DNA from: Limnomonas spitsbergensis
Taxonomy: Eukaryota > Chlorophyta > Chlorophyceae > Chlamydomonadales
NCBI GenBank assembly: GCA_037349105.1
Contig: JAYJMM010000021.1
Location: 1,178,001-1,242,000 of the forward strand
DNA: 64,000 nt
Direction of reading: 5' to 3'
The notes under the pieces are model-generated. The model was not told the DNA's origin. It did no database searches and was given only the letters and a program-made list of their open reading frames with translations. Both the position numbers and the translations under genes were made by a program. Positions 15,622-27,999 of the stretch are shown here, piece after piece; position 1 is the stretch's first letter; each line of letters begins with the position of its first letter.

Positions 15622-16350
15622 GGCCCAATTCCACTTGTCACCGGAACGCGGAAATGGCATGCCAGCTCACCCTCCCCTATTCCACTTGTCACCGGAATGG
15701 CACCGGTACGCCAGCGTGGCGCTGCCTTCGTTAAGTGCCTTATTTTGCATCGCTCCTAATTTGCGCGATGCAAAAATACTTCGCATCAACGCTCCGACAG
15801 CGTGGATAACTTCGTCCTCATCTTCAAATTTTCATCGCCGTCATCTTTCGTTCGTTCCGAATACTCCTTTTCGCCCGTTCCTGCTGCCATGGCCGACGCA
15901 TATCCTTAACTGGAGCATCATTTGAATCTTTCCCGCATAGAAGTTGGCACCGATCTGGCCAACCCAATGGCGAATTTCGACGCGTGCCCCCTAGCTGTCC
16001 CTCCGATCGCCTGGGCTATCGTTTATCAGCGGCCTGCCATTTGCTACACCCAACTTCGACAGTGCCAGGGCATCCCTTGCTGCACGTACCTTGCAACTCG
16101 ACATTTGTCAAGCATGACTATCATGCTAAGCGAGACAAGTAGACAGAACACTCTAGATACACGAAGCGATAAGGCAAATGCCTGACAGGTTGTTCACTAG
16201 AGAGAGTCGGTCTCAGCCGTACCCGAACACGTTCCGGATACAAGTGGAATTGCGTTTCAAGTATTTTCATCCAGCGTGGCAGAAGCCTCGCCCAACCAGA
16301 TAAACCGCCACCGGAACGCGTTCCGGTGAGCGCCCAAGTGGAATTGGGCC
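15622..16350. mobile_element. Short TIR element, 729 bp, with 5-bp target duplication
   Basis: The left end GGCCCAATTCCACTTG..TCACCGGAACGCG is mirrored at the right end (CGCGTTCCGGTGA..CAAGTGGAATTGGGCC); the right arm has an extra GGCGC-type spacer. Direct CCGAG flanks the element at 15617-15621 and 16351-16355. The motif ATTCCACTTGTCACCGGAA recurs at about 15680 and, inverted, near 16235, so it has subterminal repeats. No transposase; superfamily unknown. Confidence 0.75.
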
Positions 16351-16359
16351 CCGAGTGTA

Positions 16360-17560
16360 TATCGGAGTACCATTCCCGGTTGTATCTCATCTCCAACCCT
16401 CAAAACCCCCTCCAGCTGAGAGCCACAAAACAGCAATCACAACATAGGATGCTCGATAATGCATTAGATTGATACATACTGGTCGTCAAGATTGGCCTTA
16501 TCATGCGACATGAGCAATTAAGCACTGTACTGACCTTTGAGGTCACTGTGAACATCTCTCATAGAGACATAGATGTGGCATGATGCCAGGCTGTGATTTT
16601 TGTAAACCATATCGAGGCAATATGATGATCTAAACCAGATGAGGCAATATATCAGATGAGGCAGGCAATTGGCTTGCGCGAAAAAACATGCGGCTTATGA
16701 ATGAATCATTACATGGTCGCGAGGCTTCACTTAATAGCTTTTCTTTGGACCTAACAAGGTGTTCATTTAATAGCTGAAATGAGGAATTTTCGCTTGTGAG
16801 TACCATACCGTCATTCCCCACACTTTTCCACAACGGTACTCTTACTATCGTCATGCTCTGTGTGCTCCCACCTACACCTGTAGCTGCTATGCCTACTCTC
16901 GCTAGTGAAGCTCCAGTTTCCATCAAAGAGGCTTCGCGGATGAACATTTCACCATTCATTCATTGCCCCTGCGGCTTCATGAAAACTATTTTTGGCCCTG
17001 CATTTAAAAAAAAACTTATATTTGATTGCCTCACATGAAGGCAAAAACGTCTACAGTACCGAGCAGGGGGGTACCCAGTAATTATGTTAGGGTCAAACCT
17101 AGGCTGTGCGAGACAGCGAGGAACTGTGCTGTGTAAACTGTAAACCACCTCCCCCTGGTGTAAACTTACTTGTGTGGTGTCAGTTCCAGTGAAAGCAGTG
17201 AGTCCTCTGCAGTAATGGACAAGACTGCAGGATTTTCTAACGTTCAGTTAAATTGGAAAGTCTTGCCTGAAATATTCTGGCCTTGGCGGATCATGCCACG
17301 GATCTGGTGGAACTGGCTATGGATCAATGGATCCAGGATGCATGGATCAAAGACGGTAAAAATGGAATAATTTCGTTTGATGTCACCCATCATAAGTTTG
17401 AACCTCACAGCGTTCTTCGGTTCGGGCTACACTGCTGACTATCTCCTCGTACAACGGGACTGCTGTCGATAATGCTGACAGACACTGTTTCACTCCTTTG
17501 ATTGATTCAAGGAAGTCATGATGGTGTAAGCGTTCGCGACATCCTCATCTCACAAGCCAA
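16360..17560. other. Intergenic, upstream of ABC transporter
   Basis: No gene recognised. Presumed to hold the promoter of the ABC transporter gene that starts at 17564; no core element could be identified with confidence. Confidence 0.4.
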
Positions 17561-17563
17561 TGA

Positions 17564-20500
17564 ATGGCGCATCATCCAGCATTCAGACAACGACTGGACA
17601 GGAATGCCCCTGTCCGACCTTCGTCACGCCCAGTCCACTCGGCTTGCACACGCGTCACTCCGGTCCGGAAGAGCCGACCCTCTGTCCTCTGCACTTCATC
17701 AGCTGCTAGCAGCAGCGCCCCTAGTCAGAGCTGGTCCCAGCCCAAAGGCTCTGCATGGCAGCGTGCTGTGCAATGGTGGCACGTGCAGTCCCCCCAGACA
17801 GCTGCAGAGAGCCGGGAAAAAAGCGAGCTGAAGCAACTGATGAGCAAGATATGGCAGCTTTGCCGACCGGACACAGGGCTTCTCTGCCGGGCAGCACTCT
17901 TCATGGTAAGGGAGGCAACATGGCCGATGCCGCACAGATGGGAAGCCCTCATCATGGCGGACCATATATGGGTCACTGTCAGTGCTGCCATGCCATAACC
18001 CTCATGGTGGGCTTGCATGGTGGGGCAGCTCACTGGCAGTGCCTGGAGCACGAGCTACTCACAGGCAGTGTTCAATTTTTTGTGGCCCAGCCACATTTCA
18101 GCAACTTTTCAAATACCTTCTGTCCTCCAGCTGGAGGCTCCTTGAGTCATACTGCTTGGGCCGGTATCTATAGTGTGGACAGGTTCAGAATTGGCCCCAA
18201 TCAGGTCTTCGGCAGCCGCAGGTGTTGAGGCTTTTAGAGTTTCGCAATGGCGCCAGATGTCCTGAGTGGCATTGTGTTCGCTGAAAATGGACTTACAGCC
18301 CCCACAACGTCACACTGATCGCAGGTGGCTGCTGCATTGGCAGAACTGGCCATCCCCCATTTCGCGACTTCAAGCATTTTTGCTGCGGGCTCCCCCGGTG
18401 CCACGACAGCATCCTTCAGCCACCAACTCAAGACGCTGGTGGTGAGTCAGCCTGTGTTAGATCCAGAGCTGGCAGCTGGATGCCGGAGCCAACCCACATT
18501 TCAAAAAAAGCCTGTGAACCTCAGCTGATCCGGAAATCGCTGTACCTGCATGCTGTTCATACATCGGGAGTCTGGCCTGTTTTGCTACTCACAGGTCCTG
18601 TGTCTCTGTTTCTTACCTGCTAGTGCCTGGCTCCCCCTTTGATACCTCATCTTTCCTGGCTTCACCCTTCCCCCTCTTCCGGTTTGCACAGCCCGTCCCA
18701 TTTAAAATGCTTTTAGGTGGTTGCTGCCAGAATAGCAGCATGCTAAGATCACAACTGGCACCTAGCTTTAAGACAATCCTCCAACCCAGCACTGTCCCCT
18801 GCCTATGTTGCAGGCTTTGGTCGGGTTTTACAGCATCATGGCAGGCTTGAGAGGCTACTCCTTCGGCCTGCTCAACAACAGGATGACTTTCCGGCTCAGG
18901 TACAGCCGACCCTCCTAAAGCCCTGAAGGACTGCGCCCTATTTAGATAGGGTGGGCGCGTTGATGCTGTTGCAGCAGCCAGGTTAAGGAGAAATAACCAG
19001 AGGGTCCAGTCCCTTGGTGCAGGGCCAGTGACTTTGAAGCTGCATGCATGCATCGTCCCGGTGCATGGTGTGACTCGGCATGGCCTGCCCCGCTCCTGCC
19101 TGCCCATGCAGGTCTCAGCTCTTCAAGACCCTCCTCCAAAACGAGACCGCGTTTTTCGACGCAAATGAGGTGAGTGATCATCCGGGCCTGGTCTCGCAAC
19201 ACACAGGCGTTCAATGCTACATGGAGGAAAGAAAGCTGCGCCCCACATTTGCCGGCAGGTTAAATGATCAACACAGCATGGGCAAACCATGCTGCATGTG
19301 CTCAAGTTGCAGCCCTCTCTGTCTGCCGGGCATTGAGTAAATTTTGACACACTGGTAATGGTGCAAGGGGGGCTGTCTGATATGTTCCACATGCATTCAC
19401 ACTTGCAGGTTGGCTCCTTAACCAGCAGGCTGCAATCTGACTGCCAGGCCATCACCAAATGTTTGTCCACCAACGTCAACGTGGCGTTGAGGAGTTTCAT
19501 ACAGGCAGCTGGTGAGGGTTGTCGGTGATTCTTTTCCTGTGCCCCCGCGACAGATTTGTTTAATAGGAGTTGCTTCTTGGCCTCTGGCCAGAGGCCCCAG
19601 ACACGTCCAGCCGTGATGCTTAAGCTTAGGCTGGTGAAGGGTTGGCCTCGATCAGCCCTGTGTGTCTGCTAATGGTGGCTTCAAAGTCGGAAGGAGAAAT
19701 ACTTCGGGAATGTGAAATGTTTTGCAGTGTCTTCACACCCACTCTTTTCGAAAGGATCGTGCAGTGCGAACAGGAATACTAAAAAGCTCTGGAGTAAGCA
19801 CGGTACCTTGGGTCGGCCTAGCTCACACACACACACCGGTAGCAGGTGGCACTTGTTAGCTCTCTATTGGCTCTGGGGTCTCCATGTTGGACACGAGCAT
19901 GCTTTTTAGTCCACATCAGATGACCTTTGTGGGGCACCTAAGGGACCTCTGGGCCGATCGGGACTGACCTTTACCGGCCGACGTCCGGCGGCCCAGCTAG
20001 TGGGGTATGCTGCACCAGGAACCTTCAGCTGCAGGCCGGGGAGTAGCTGAAATGTAGCTGGAGTGCGCTGCTGGACACCTGTGTGGCCCAGCCCACAGCA
20101 GCGTCTATCATCTATTCATTGGTTCCATATCATTTGCACAGCTGCAAGCCACTCCGTTTTTTTGCAGTGGCTTGCTATTCAAGCAGTTACTTGTCTTATG
20201 ATCTAATGTACATCGTTTGTGTCTCAAAATCTGAAGGCGCCTGTAACCTTGCTTTCCCGCTCCTTTCTTTCAGGAGGTTTCGTGTATCTGTGGTTCCTGA
20301 GTCAGCAGCTTTGCCTGGTCACTCTGGCAGTTTCTTCAGTGCTCTGGTGCGTATAAGCTCTTAAATGTGGGCAGACAATGCAAATGCTGTACACAACTTT
20401 TGCTCTTTAAATCTCAGGATCCTAAATGTATCCAATGACAGCTTTCAGAAAACATCTTCTGAGCGTCACTGATCACTTTTGTCCCTTTTCAAATTCAAAC

Positions 20501-23500
20501 ATCCTGGGAAGTCTGCCATGCTTCACATGAACAGTTGGGCAGTGTGGACCCGTTCACACATTCCCCTGCTGCCTGCTGATCCTGCAGGGCGGTGACGCTT
20601 CTGTACGGCAGTTTTGCGCGGAGGAACCAGAAGGTCTACCAGGACGTCCTTGCTTGCAGCAACCAGGTGAAAACACTATCGGGTTCAGGCTTTCGGATTT
20701 GTTTCAGTCGATCACTGTGATGACGGAGCCCTGTTAACACCCTCAAGCCACCGGTGTGCAATGCGTACATGTGTTGGCAGGTAGCTCTGCATCCACAACA
20801 CCTTGCTTGATTGTGTTTATTTACCTAGGCAGCTTCGAGAGCCAACCATGTATGCGTAGAAATTAAGTTTACAGCGTTTATTTCAGAGGCTAGAGAAGGG
20901 CAGCGTGCTGACCACCTCGCATGTCTGACACGGGAGGTAGGTGGTTGGTCCCTGCTTGACAGCCGGCCGTCACTGCTGGCTTGAGGGGCCAATGCATGTC
21001 GGTGGTTTCTGTTTGATCGCTGGCTGCCACTGCTGGCTAGACTGTCTGGTAAGGCTCTGTCCCTCCTATGAGGACCTGGCGGCTGCTCCAAGAAAGATCA
21101 TTGGTAGAGTCCCATTTCACAGTCCAAAGCAGGGCAGGCATGTCCTGTCAGCCTCAGGACAGGCAGCGACGCACAGCCTGCCTTCTTCTTGTCCGCAGGT
21201 GGCCAACGAGGTCTTGTCTCAGTCGAGGATTGTGCGGACGTTTGCGACTGAGGATCAGGAGGGTCAGCGATACTCCGGTTGGCTTGGGTAGGCGAGGAAC
21301 TCTCTAAGAGGGAGGGGAGGGGATAGCTGTGGAGCTGCTGTTGCGCAGCATTAGATCTTAGCCGCCATTATTTTGGCGGTGACCTTCGGAACTTGGCTTC
21401 CGTTGCTCATCTCCTTCTTGCCGCTTACTAAGCCCTGGCTAGTAGTTTGGATTTTGATTTCAAACGTGTGCCTGACAGGTACCTGTATCAAGTCGCACTA
21501 CGGCAGACGTTGGGATACAGCCTGTTTGTCGTCAGCAGCCGCGTCTCAGTCTATGCCTGTAAAGTCGTCGCGCTGGTGCTAGGTGTGCAAGGGGTGCTGC
21601 CATATTTGTGTGGGGGGGACTTGTGTGAATGCTTGTCTCTTTGGGAACAGTGCGTGTTCAGCTCCAGCCTTAAGGCCTCCGCTTATTGTAGATGATGATT
21701 TGCTGCCTGAGTGGCCTAGGCATGTGGAGACACACCTTGTGTGCTTTTTGTGTTAATCATGGAGCTTCCCACATTTATTTTGAAATCCCAATCCGCATGT
21801 TTTCTCACAAGCTGCTCATCTGTGTCCTCGCGTTGCTTTGTATGCCTTGCGCTGCTTGCCTCTGGGCTACTGACTCTTGGAGGACAGGCTGCTTTATGGT
21901 GGTTCAGGTGCGAATGAAACAGCCCCCGGCCCCTGTTTTGCTTAAATTGTTAATCAAAGCAGTCTAACGCTCCGACCCTACTGGAAGTCATGATTTCAAA
22001 TGACTTCAGATATTAAAATGCTGGCCCATCCTGTCCTTTTGTCTTCATTGTACTTACTCAAACACCGGTAGTTAATATCACTGTAAAAAGGAAATGCGCC
22101 CCCCTTGCTTGCTCCTAGCCCTTGATCAGCCCTTGACCCATGGTCATTACTGCACTGCCTGATTCTGCAGGGGACCTTGACAGCAGAGCGGCTCACACAG
22201 TTCATTTTCTACGTGGAGTTTGCGGTGTATTCCTCGCTGTCTGTGTGTGACCAGTTTGCAGAGTGAGTGGACCTCAGCTCTGGCAGGATCCCGCAACAGG
22301 CTACTCAGGCCAGACGTTGGACATCTTGAGCGTAGGACATGCTGGCCTGCAGTGTGAAGTGAGAAGGCACTGCTTTAAGTCATAAGCAGCCTGATTTATC
22401 CGCTTGTCTGCAGAACACGTTGAGCTCGCCATGCTGCTCCTCCTCACATGAGCTTGTTCTCTTGTTGTGTTAGGTTCATGGAGGCTGTCGGTGCTAGCGA
22501 GCGCGTCCTGAAGCTTCTGGAATCGAAGCCCGCTGCGCAGATTTCTGCCGGTGTGAAGCCTTGCGGTGCCCAGGGAGTTCTTGAACTGGAAAACGTTGTG
22601 TTTCGGTGGGTATAGGGGGGGGGGGGGGAGGGGGGGACTGAAACATGGAATTGGACACTGTTGTGTTTCGGTGGGCATGGCTGGGATTGGAGAGGGGAGG
22701 GGGGGGGGAGGGGGGGGACTGAAACATGGAATTGGACACTGTTGTGTTTCGGTGGGCATGGCTGGGATTGGAGAGGGGAGGGGGGGGGGGAGGGGAAGGG
22801 GTGTTATGGTGGGCTCTGGGCCTAAGATAAGGGGGGGAGAACTGAAACATTAAGCTGGTCAAAGTCTTGTTTCAGTGGGCACTGGAGCAGGGGGGGCAGG
22901 GGAGAGGGGAAGCGGCCGAGAGGGGGGGCTTCGAAACACTCGAGGACATTTTGAGCAGCACCCCATATAGGCTTCAGGCTGCGGGATGCAACACTAAGTA
23001 AGAAGTATTGTTAATCAGGATCTGTGTGCCAACTTGGTCCATCTATTGTATTCTGTGGTTCTCTGAAGTAGTGGCAGATCCGTGTCATAAAGAGCAGGGC
23101 ATCTTAAGTATGCTCTGCTTCCAAGAATAGAAAAACAGGAAGAATAGCGAGGGGGTCACGAGCACAAGACGAAGGCATGAACCCTTGCTGAACGTGGCCA
23201 TGAGGAATTTCTGACAGACCCAGCAGGACCTTGGAGGCATGACAGCTCCAGCCCCTCCTCCCTACAGGTACCCAAGCCGACCCGAGCAGCTGGCCCTGGC
23301 AGGGGTGTCCCTGCAGCTTCATCCAGGACAGGTCCTCGCGCTGGTGGGGCACAGCGGTAGCGGCAAGTCCAGCATTGTTGCGCTCCTGCAACGCCTGTAC
23401 GACCCCGATGAGGGCTCGATCAAGCTGGATGGGTTGGACCTGAAGCAGGTGCGGGTAATGGACAGGCAGGGGAGTAGTGGACAGGCAGGGGAGTAGCGGG

Positions 23501-26500
23501 CAGTAGTGGAACTGAAGCAGGTGCGGGTAATGGACTAGGCAGGGGAGCAAGATCTGACGGTGCTTCGGGGTTCGACCACCTGCATGCTTCAGAGTCTTAA
23601 GCACCTGCGTGCCAGTTCAAATTTGGCAATCCCATAAGTTTGAATTCAATGGCAGCTGGTGGCAGGTCCCTCAATTTAGGCTGGGCTTTTTGCTTGGGCG
23701 TCTCGGCAGCAAATAAAAAGCTTGCAGCTGTGCAACCAGCTGCTGCATTATTGTGTTCCCCCCCCCCCCCTCCTGCGCCCCATGTACATCCTTCAACCAT
23801 GGTTTGCTGTTGAGTTCACATCACCACGTATCCACGCACTGTCCCGCTCATGCCCCTGCATGCAGAAGCTTCATAGTCTCCAAGGCACTTGTATCACCAC
23901 ATTTCCTCGCGCGTTTCCTCGTTCTGTCCCAATCGTGTCCCTGCAGATCAAATCTTCATGGTGCCGATGACAGATAAAAGACGATGCCACAGCTGCTGCT
24001 TGGATTCCCTCTGTTGAGCTTGCATCACCTTATGCCCCTTGCAGTTGGATGCATCATGGTACCGGAGGCGGGTAGGGGTCGTTTCGCAAGACCCGCGTTT
24101 GTTTGAGGCCACCGTTGCTGCCAACATTGCCTACGGGCTGTCCCTCGACGACCAAGCAGACCGCAATGGTACCAAGTTTGATGGGGCGGCCACCCCATCT
24201 CTGGGCGACACCAGGGGCACAGGCCGCGGGTCGGTCCCTGCTGCAGGCAACGGCCATGTCGCTGTGACTGCAACTGCCCCACCAGGGGCAACCAGCCCCC
24301 TCAGCCAAACCGTTGAAGGATTAGAAGAGGTTCGGTCATCAGCTGCGCCTACCTCCGCTTCTGGCCCCGCCCCTGCCTCCGCCCCTGGCCTTTCCGGCCC
24401 CTCCTGGGTGTCCCCGCCCGGAATTGAGGAGATCTTGCGGCAGACGGTCCTGCCAGTGCGGGCCTCCCAGGCGCAGATTGAGGAGGCCGCCAAGCAAGCC
24501 AACGCCCACGACTTCATCATGGCACTCCCTCAGGGCTACCAGACACGTGTGACAGACAAGTGCGTGCATGCAGTCTGCCATGTATAGAATGACGGAATGT
24601 GAGCGTGAATGCTTCCTGGATGCCCTCATCCTGGTATGTTCGGGTTGTGAGGGTGAATGCTTGGATCAGACCAGTGTGAAACACAAGTGTGTGTGCGTGT
24701 GCGCGCGTGTGCGTGCGTGTGTGTGTGCGTGTGTGTGTGGTTGTGTGCTTACATGCATGCAGTCCGCAATCTACAGTATATGAGCATGTATCATACCAAT
24801 GTGAAGTGCGTACATGCGTGCGTGCATGTAGGCAGGCAGTGCGCTATGCACAGAATCACGATATGTGAGCGTGAATGCTGCCTTGATGCCCTGATTCTGG
24901 TATGTACTGCATGTGAGCGTACCTGCATGTACCAGGCCCATGTGACGGACAAGTGTGTGTGTATGTGCTTGCATGCATGCATGCAATGTACGGTATATGA
25001 GCGTGCATGCTTGCTGGATATCATGATCCTGCTATGCATGGTTCTCACTGCTGCCAGTGGCATGGTCATAATAGGGCTGTCGCTGCTGACCCGCATCTGA
25101 TTCTCACCGAGTCCTGACTTGAGAATTAGGAACCCGACATGACTTTGCTTCAATTATGCACTCTACCTGCTCATACCCCGAGCGAAGCCCCCATATTGAC
25201 AGCTCGCGCTGCTCCCATCTGCTGGTTGGTGCGCAGGTTGCTCAGCGGCGGCCAGAAGCAGCGGATTGCACTGGCCAGGGCTCTGTTGCGCAACCCCAGA
25301 ATTCTGATCCTTGATGGTGAGTCTATGGTTAAGTTGTGAGACCCCATGCAACCCAACAGCCCATTGTGTTTATTTTCGTGCGTGCCAGACCACTTACGGG
25401 GGCTGATTTGCAGCCAGCACTGAGCCACTCGGGACCAAACCTGGAATGATCTTCGATGGATGGCCTGAGCAGCAGGGGCTTGCTACCCCAGGCCCCTTGG
25501 CCGCAAGCCGTGATGTAGCTGAATTGTAGTTGAGCTGTGCTGAAACAAAAAAGAGTGCCATAGCCCGTAAGCTGGCTCCAGCCTGCCACCTGAGGGTATG
25601 GAAGACAGGAAGCTAAGCCCCGCAACAGCGTAATCATTGACCAATCAGCTCAATATGGGCCAAGGCCGCGTCCTTGCTGTCGCCATCAGCCAAAAGTCCT
25701 TCCCTGGGTCAGATGTGGTGTTTGGCGCGCTAGTGTTCCTTTGCTTCATGTGTGGCGCGTGTCAGGACATGCCTAAAGCGGCAAGGGAGCTTGTGTGGCA
25801 GCATTGATTGGCAGCAATACGATTGCTCCTGGGGGCTCGCACTAGGGCCTCGCTGTTTATGAGAAGCAGGCCCCAGGCCCCCAAGAATGGCATGTGGGCA
25901 CAGCTCCCATGCGTCTTTCTGCGCCCAATGGCATGTGGGCACAGCTCCCATGCGTCTTGCTGCGCCCAATGGCATGTGGGCACAGCTCCCATGCGTCTTT
26001 ATGCGCCCAATGGCATGTGGGCACAGCTCCCATGCGTCTTTCTGCGCCCAATGGCATGTGGGCACAGCTCCCATGCGTCTTTCTGCGCCCAATGGCATGT
26101 GGGCACAGCTCCCATGCGTCTTGCTGCGCCCAATGGCATGTGGGCACAGCTCCCATGCGTCTTTCTGCGCCCAATGGCATGTGGGCACAGCTCCCATGCG
26201 TCTTTCTGCGCCCAATGGCATGTGGGCACAGCTCCCATGCGTCTTTCTGTGCCCAATGGCACCACACAAATCTATCATTATAAAACTGCCCGAGCTTGTT
26301 TCCAAGTATGATACAGTCTCATGTCCTTAGATTGGATCTCTTTCCTCCCTGCCTCCCTCCCCTCTGCCCTGTCACAGAGGCTACGAGTGCACTGGATGCT
26401 GAGAGCGAGGCGCAGGTCCAGGCCGCGCTCAATAAGGCCATGGCGGAAAGCAGCGGCCGCTCAGTGGTGGTCATCGCTCACAGGCTGTCGACCGTGAGGC

Positions 26501-27944
26501 ATGCGGATATCATTCATGTTATGGACAAGGGGAAGGTACGGGTGTGGGGGGAGGGAGGGAGGGGGGGGGGACCCTTTGTGCCCTCCATGTCATGGACGAG
26601 GAAGGAACGGGTGGGGGGGGGGGGGAGGGAGGGGGAGGGGGAAGAGGGAGGGACCCTTTGTACCCTTCATGTGATGGACAAGTGGAAGGTACGCGTGTGA
26701 GGGGGTGGGGAGGAAGAGGTGGGACCCTTCGATCCCTCTATGTGATGGACAAGGGGAAGGTACGGGTGTGGGGGGAGGGCAGAAAGAGGGGGGACCCTTC
26801 GATCCCTTCATGTGTTTGACAGGGGAAGCTTCTAAGTGTGTGGGATGGTAAGATAGGTACTCCTGTCTCAATTGTCCTGAGATGGGTAGGTAAAGTATGT
26901 TAAGAGGAGCCATCTCCAAAATACTATGCACTGGGTTCACCACAGATGCCATGGCTGGCTGAGTGAGGAGGGCCTCGCTCGCTTTGACCCTGCTCATTCT
27001 CCCATCCCTCCTTCCTCTCTTGATTTGCATCCACAGTCTCCCTACAGCCACCCACCTGGTACCACACCTGCCCAACTTCCATCCCCCCCCCACCCCCCAC
27101 CCTCCGCCAGTTCCTCCCCCCAGTTCGCATGCCAGATGGCCACTCCCCGCTGGCTTCTATGCAACATCCCAATTGCACAGACACCCTATCCTGCCCTTCT
27201 CTCCTCCAATCCCCCCCTGCACTTTTTGATGGCCTCCGTTCCCTCAATGCCCCCAACTATACCCTCGCGTGGCCGTTGCATCCTGCAAACCACAAATTCA
27301 CCCCACCTATACCCTTGCCTAGCCGTTGCTTCCTGCTTGCTGCAAAATCAGAGAATACGAGCATGCTCTCTGTCCATGCATCATCAAGTACATGCGAGGA
27401 TTTCGGCGTCTTGGCCTTGCTCGATTGGCCATTCGCCATTAATGTGCCTTCAGCAGTCCTTGGATCATTGCAATGGTGTCATACAGGCATTCAGCTAAAT
27501 AAGCTCAAACTGATATAGTTGCTGAAGCACTTGTTGGATCCAAGCTGACGGGTTCGATCTCATGTGCATGACAATCTGTAACGCGCATGCACCATCTGCG
27601 AACAGGCCTTCAGGTAGGCCTCTGCTTGACCCTGCAGCTGAGCTTGCATGCTGATGCTGTAGGTGTCTGAGGTGGGCAACCACGAGCAACTGATGGCAGC
27701 TGGGGGTATCTACTGTAAGATGGTGATGAAGCAGGTGCAGGGGGGGCTCTCACTGGAGGAAGGCAGTGATACGCGTGAGTCAGCGATGTACTTTGGAGAC
27801 AACACTGTGGAGGATGAGTCAGCAGCCCAGCGCAATGCGCCTGCCGGGCAGCAGGACACCGAGAATGAGCCGCTGGGTGGGGCTTGCGATGAGGACTCGA
27901 GCCACAATATAGTGTCCTCTGCGATGGAGGCCGAAGGGCCATGA
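17564..27944 (+). CDS. Half-size ABC transporter, TAP-like subfamily B, 17 exons
   Basis: Exons 17564-17905, 18325-18441, 18814-18899, 19112-19169, 19409-19511, 20274-20346, 20588-20666, 21199-21287, 21479-21582, 21888-21907, 22171-22262, 22474-22605, 23268-23448, 24045-24559, 25237-25316, 26378-26535 and 27663-27944 join in phase to 836 residues. The Ser/Arg/Ala-rich first 80 residues look like a plastid transit peptide. The membrane domain (about 85-420) contains [31 protein letters not shown] and [17 protein letters not shown], as in plant ABCB26/TAP proteins. The ATPase has Walker A GHSGSGKS (about 459), Q-loop SQDPRLF, signature LLSGGQKQR (about 664), Walker B ILILDEATSALD and IAHR. A Pro/Ala/Ser-rich insertion of about 100 residues lies between Q-loop and signature. 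ATG 17564 is the first after an in-frame stop. Peptide or metabolite export across an organelle membrane is inferred; the substrate is unknown. Confidence 0.93.
19930..20080 (+). repeat. Intronic SINE-like repeat copy
   Basis: Intron 5 of the ABC gene. Contains GGGACTGACC..CCGGCC then GGAGTAGCTGAAATGTAGCT, the 3' motif shared with 25420-25560 and 50985-51110. No target duplication seen. Confidence 0.5.
22606..22920 (+). repeat. Tandem copies of exon-12 end plus donor (ABC intron 12)
   Basis: The exon end GTTGTGTTTCGGTGGG (22595-22610) recurs at about 22660 and 22741 in units of about 83 bp separated by G-runs, and in diverged form near 22866. Each copy carries the coding end and a potential GT donor. 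Confidence 0.85.
23440..23545 (+). repeat. Duplicated exon-13 end plus donor (ABC intron 13)
   Basis: The segment ACCTGAAGCAGGTGCGGGTA at the exon 13 boundary (donor at 23449) is repeated as CTGAAGCAGGTGCGGGTAAT at 23512, with GGACAGGCAGGGGAGTAG repeats between them. Confidence 0.85.
24547..25065 (+). repeat. Degenerate tandem array seeded at exon-14 end (ABC intron 14)
   Basis: TGTGACAGACAAGTGCGTG at the exon boundary recurs as TGTGACGGACAAGTGTGTG near 24941. The following TGTGAGCGTGAATGCT..GATGCCCT..TCTGGTATGT block is repeated about three times. A TG/CG-rich tract (24680-24750) lies within. Confidence 0.7.
25420..25560 (+). repeat. Intronic SINE-like repeat copy
   Basis: Intron 15 of the ABC gene. 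CCACTCGGGACCAAA, CCTGAGCAGCAGGGGCTTG and GATGTAGCTGAATTGTAGTT match the copies at 19930 and 50985 in order. Confidence 0.55.
25886..26262 (+). repeat. 41-bp minisatellite, nine copies (ABC intron 15)
   Basis: Nine nearly identical units beginning AATGGCATGTGGGCACAGCT and ending TCTGCGCCC. Variation is almost limited to one position (TTTCTG, TTGCTG, TTATG), which indicates recent homogenisation. Open in several frames on both strands, but located inside an intron. Confidence 0.95.
26519..26790 (+). repeat. Four tandem copies of exon-16 end plus donor (ABC intron 16)
   Basis: ATGGACAAGGGGAAGGTACG at the exon 16/intron boundary (donor at 26536) recurs near 26592 (diverged), 26671 and 26744; the last copy is identical over about 33 bp. 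Units are 70-80 bp with G-rich spacers and CCCTT..CCCT(C/T)ATGT blocks. Confidence 0.9.
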
Positions 27945-27979
27945 AGGTTTGATGGGTGGGAGTGGGAATGGACATGCAA

Positions 27980-27984
27980 TGTAA
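27980..27984 (+). terminator. TGTAA poly(A) signal of the ABC transporter gene
   Basis: TGTAA lies 36 nt after the stop codon at 27944, the same arrangement as in RPL26. Confidence 0.55.
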
Positions 27985-27999
27985 GAGTAGTATAGGTGG

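Noticed and set aside
22606..22920. Tandem array as a CRISPR-like structure
   Set aside because: The repeats are copies of an exon end with G-run spacers in a eukaryotic intron; spacers are not unique and no cas-like genes exist.
25730..26330. Overlapping open frames on both strands with a repeated [14 protein letters not shown] motif
   Set aside because: Frames through the 41-bp intronic minisatellite; the unit gives no stops in several frames.
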